Below are positions 62,989 to 64,000 of a stretch of 64,000 bases of DNA, in pieces. Under the pieces are notes generated by a model. That model had not been told where the DNA came from and did not search any database. It saw nothing but the letters and a program-made list of their open reading frames with translations. This DNA is from Roseovarius salincola. Its GTDB lineage: Bacteria > Pseudomonadota > Alphaproteobacteria > Rhodobacterales > Rhodobacteraceae. Position 1 is the first letter of the stretch. The number at the start of each line of letters is the position of its first letter. Both the position numbers and the translations under genes were made by a program. The DNA is taken from positions 124,001-188,000 of the forward strand of contig NZ_JAPTNL010000004.1 of NCBI RefSeq assembly GCF_026891095.1, read 5' to 3'.

Positions 62989-64000
62989 ATGGACGGCACC
63001 AGCGATCCGGCGCATCAGGATGATGGCGGGCCATTTGGCCGCCCCCTGTTCGACAAGCCCTCGGCCCGCGCGCTCAGCCGCGTGGGCGTGGTCGATGTGG
63101 GCTCGAACTCGGTGCGTCTGGTGGTGTTCGACGGCGCCGCGCGCAGTCCCGCCTATTTCTACAACGAAAAGATCATGTGCGGGCTTGGCGCGGGCATGTC
63201 CGATACGGGGCGCCTCAATCCCGAGGGGCGCGAACGCGCGCTGGCCGCGCTCAGGCGCTTCAGGCTGCTGGGCGACGGGATGGGCACCGGGGCACTGACT
63301 GCCGTTGCCACCGCCGCCGTGCGCGACGCCGAGGACGGCGCGGAATTCCGCGACCAGGTCGAACGCGAAACCGGCATCCGGCTCTGGGTGATCGACGGGC
63401 GCGAAGAGGCGCGGCTTTCGGCGCAGGGTGTGCTGCTGGGCTGGCCCGGCTCCTATGGGCTGGTCTGCGATATCGGCGGCTCGTCCATGGAACTGGCCGA
63501 GATCGACGGCGGCAACGTGGGCAAGCGCATGTCATCCTCGCTCGGGCCGCTCAAGCTGCGTGACCTCAAGGGCGGCAAGAAGGCGCGCAAGGCGCTGATC
63601 CGCGACACCGTCGCCCGGATGCGCGAGGAACTGGGCGAGCAGAAGAACCGCCTGTTCCTGGTGGGCGGCTCATGGCGCGCCATCGCCAAGATCGACATGG
63701 CGCGGCGCGGCTATCCGCTTCAGGTGCTGCATGAATACCGCATGACCCCCAAGGCAGTGCGCGAGACCGCCAAGTTCATCGACAAGAACGACCTTGAGGA
63801 GTTGCGCAGCCGCGCCGGGGTCTCGTCGGCGCGCGCGGTGCTGGTGCCTTACGCCATCGAGGTCCTGCGCGAGGTTGTGCGCACCTTCAAGCCGCGCGAC
63901 ATCGCCGTATCCAGCTATGGTATCCGCGAGGGGCTGCTTTACGAACAGATGCCCCAGCAACTGCGCGACCGCGATCCGCTGATCGAGGCGTGCCGCTTTG
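62989..64000 (+). CDS. ppx: Ppx/GppA phosphatase, 3' end beyond the window
   Basis: The frame opens at the ATG at 62989 and stays open to the last base, giving 337 visible residues. The ASKHA-fold motifs are VGVVDVGSNSVRLVVF, AVATAAVRDAEDGAEF (catalytic-region Glu expected near here), EARLSAQGVLLGW, and VCDIGGSSMELAEI (phosphate loop). It should hydrolyse polyphosphate or pppGpp; the position after ppk1 favours exopolyphosphatase. GAGAGG lies before the start. The end of the gene is not in the window. Confidence 0.92.
   Translation, partial: MDGTSDPAHQDDGGPFGRPLFDKPSARALSRVGVVDVGSNSVRLVVFDGAARSPAYFYNEKIMCGLGAGMSDTGRLNPEGRERALAALRRFRLLGDGMGTGALTAVATAAVRDAEDGAEFRDQVERETGIRLWVIDGREEARLSAQGVLLGWPGSYGLVCDIGGSSMELAEIDGGNVGKRMSSSLGPLKLRDLKGGKKARKALIRDTVARMREELGEQKNRLFLVGGSWRAIAKIDMARRGYPLQVLHEYRMTPKAVRETAKFIDKNDLEELRSRAGVSSARAVLVPYAIEVLREVVRTFKPRDIAVSSYGIREGLLYEQMPQQLRDRDPLIEACRF

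Overview
The window reads as a chromosomal segment of a GC-rich alphaproteobacterium, most probably a member of the Rhodobacteraceae (Roseobacter/Paracoccus group). The reasons are the phaZ-phaC-phaP-phaR locus with TGC-rich PhaR boxes, the HdaA gene directly behind an AI-2E family permease, a GTTC-N7-GTTC LexA box in front of uvrB, many small DUF families common in this group (DUF1194, DUF2177, DUF2937, DUF5665, DUF4864) and the local hairpin repeats. I see no tRNA, rRNA, CRISPR array, prophage or intact insertion sequence. This is inference from one window; no database search was run.

Layout. 1-2450: start of a MATE pump, then a divergent methyltransferase / GlxA-type regulator pair. 2785-5713: a leftward four-gene run (two cyclophilins, DUF4336, DUF3179) divergent from pgk (5855-7039), followed by a fatty-acid desaturase and class I fructose-bisphosphate aldolase. 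9429-14206: a gamma-glutamylation module (two glutamine-synthetase-like ligases, a class I glutamine amidotransferase and a PuuB-like FAD oxidase) with the same TTTGATCAAATTAT palindrome ahead of both transcription units. 14962-17149: a DegT-type aminotransferase and a LysR regulator. 17157-21688: polyhydroxybutyrate metabolism (phaR, phaP, phaC leftward; phaZ rightward). 21749-23580: two alpha/beta hydrolases and a small membrane protein. 23877-25823: thrS.

26079-28671 is the most interesting region: a four-gene bufferin-type operon (BufA1 precursor with four cysteines, BufB of the DUF692/MNIO family, BufC, DoxX) that should make a ribosomally made, post-translationally modified periplasmic metal-binding peptide. 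Its leader holds a direct repeat and a long hairpin, and a perfect 11-bp hairpin separates the precursor gene from the maturase genes. 29006-31356: ArsC/Spx-like protein, cold-shock protein, DUF2177 and PRC-barrel genes with several intergenic repeats.

31545-36738: thyX, a glyoxalase-like protein, DUF1194, a MarR regulator, sdhE, an XRE regulator and an aspartate aminotransferase. 36869-39163: a 764-residue beta-helix protein that may be a gene-transfer-agent or phage-like spike. 39175-43844: small membrane, stress and monooxygenase-like proteins, a rhodanese and a putative metallopeptidase. 43892-50764: uvrB, an NDUFS4 homologue, ppk2, a DUF1007/NicO metal-transport pair and a MATE pump. 50775-58811: two c-type cytochromes, an Ldh-family dehydrogenase, lolD/lolC, a two-haem ferric-reductase-like protein, a 37-residue membrane microprotein and proS. 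58964-64000: perM-like gene, hdaA, ppk1 and the start of a Ppx/GppA phosphatase, which runs off the window.

Starts were moved to internal codons wherever a Shine-Dalgarno sequence or family length argued against the longest reading frame; these choices are noted in the entries.
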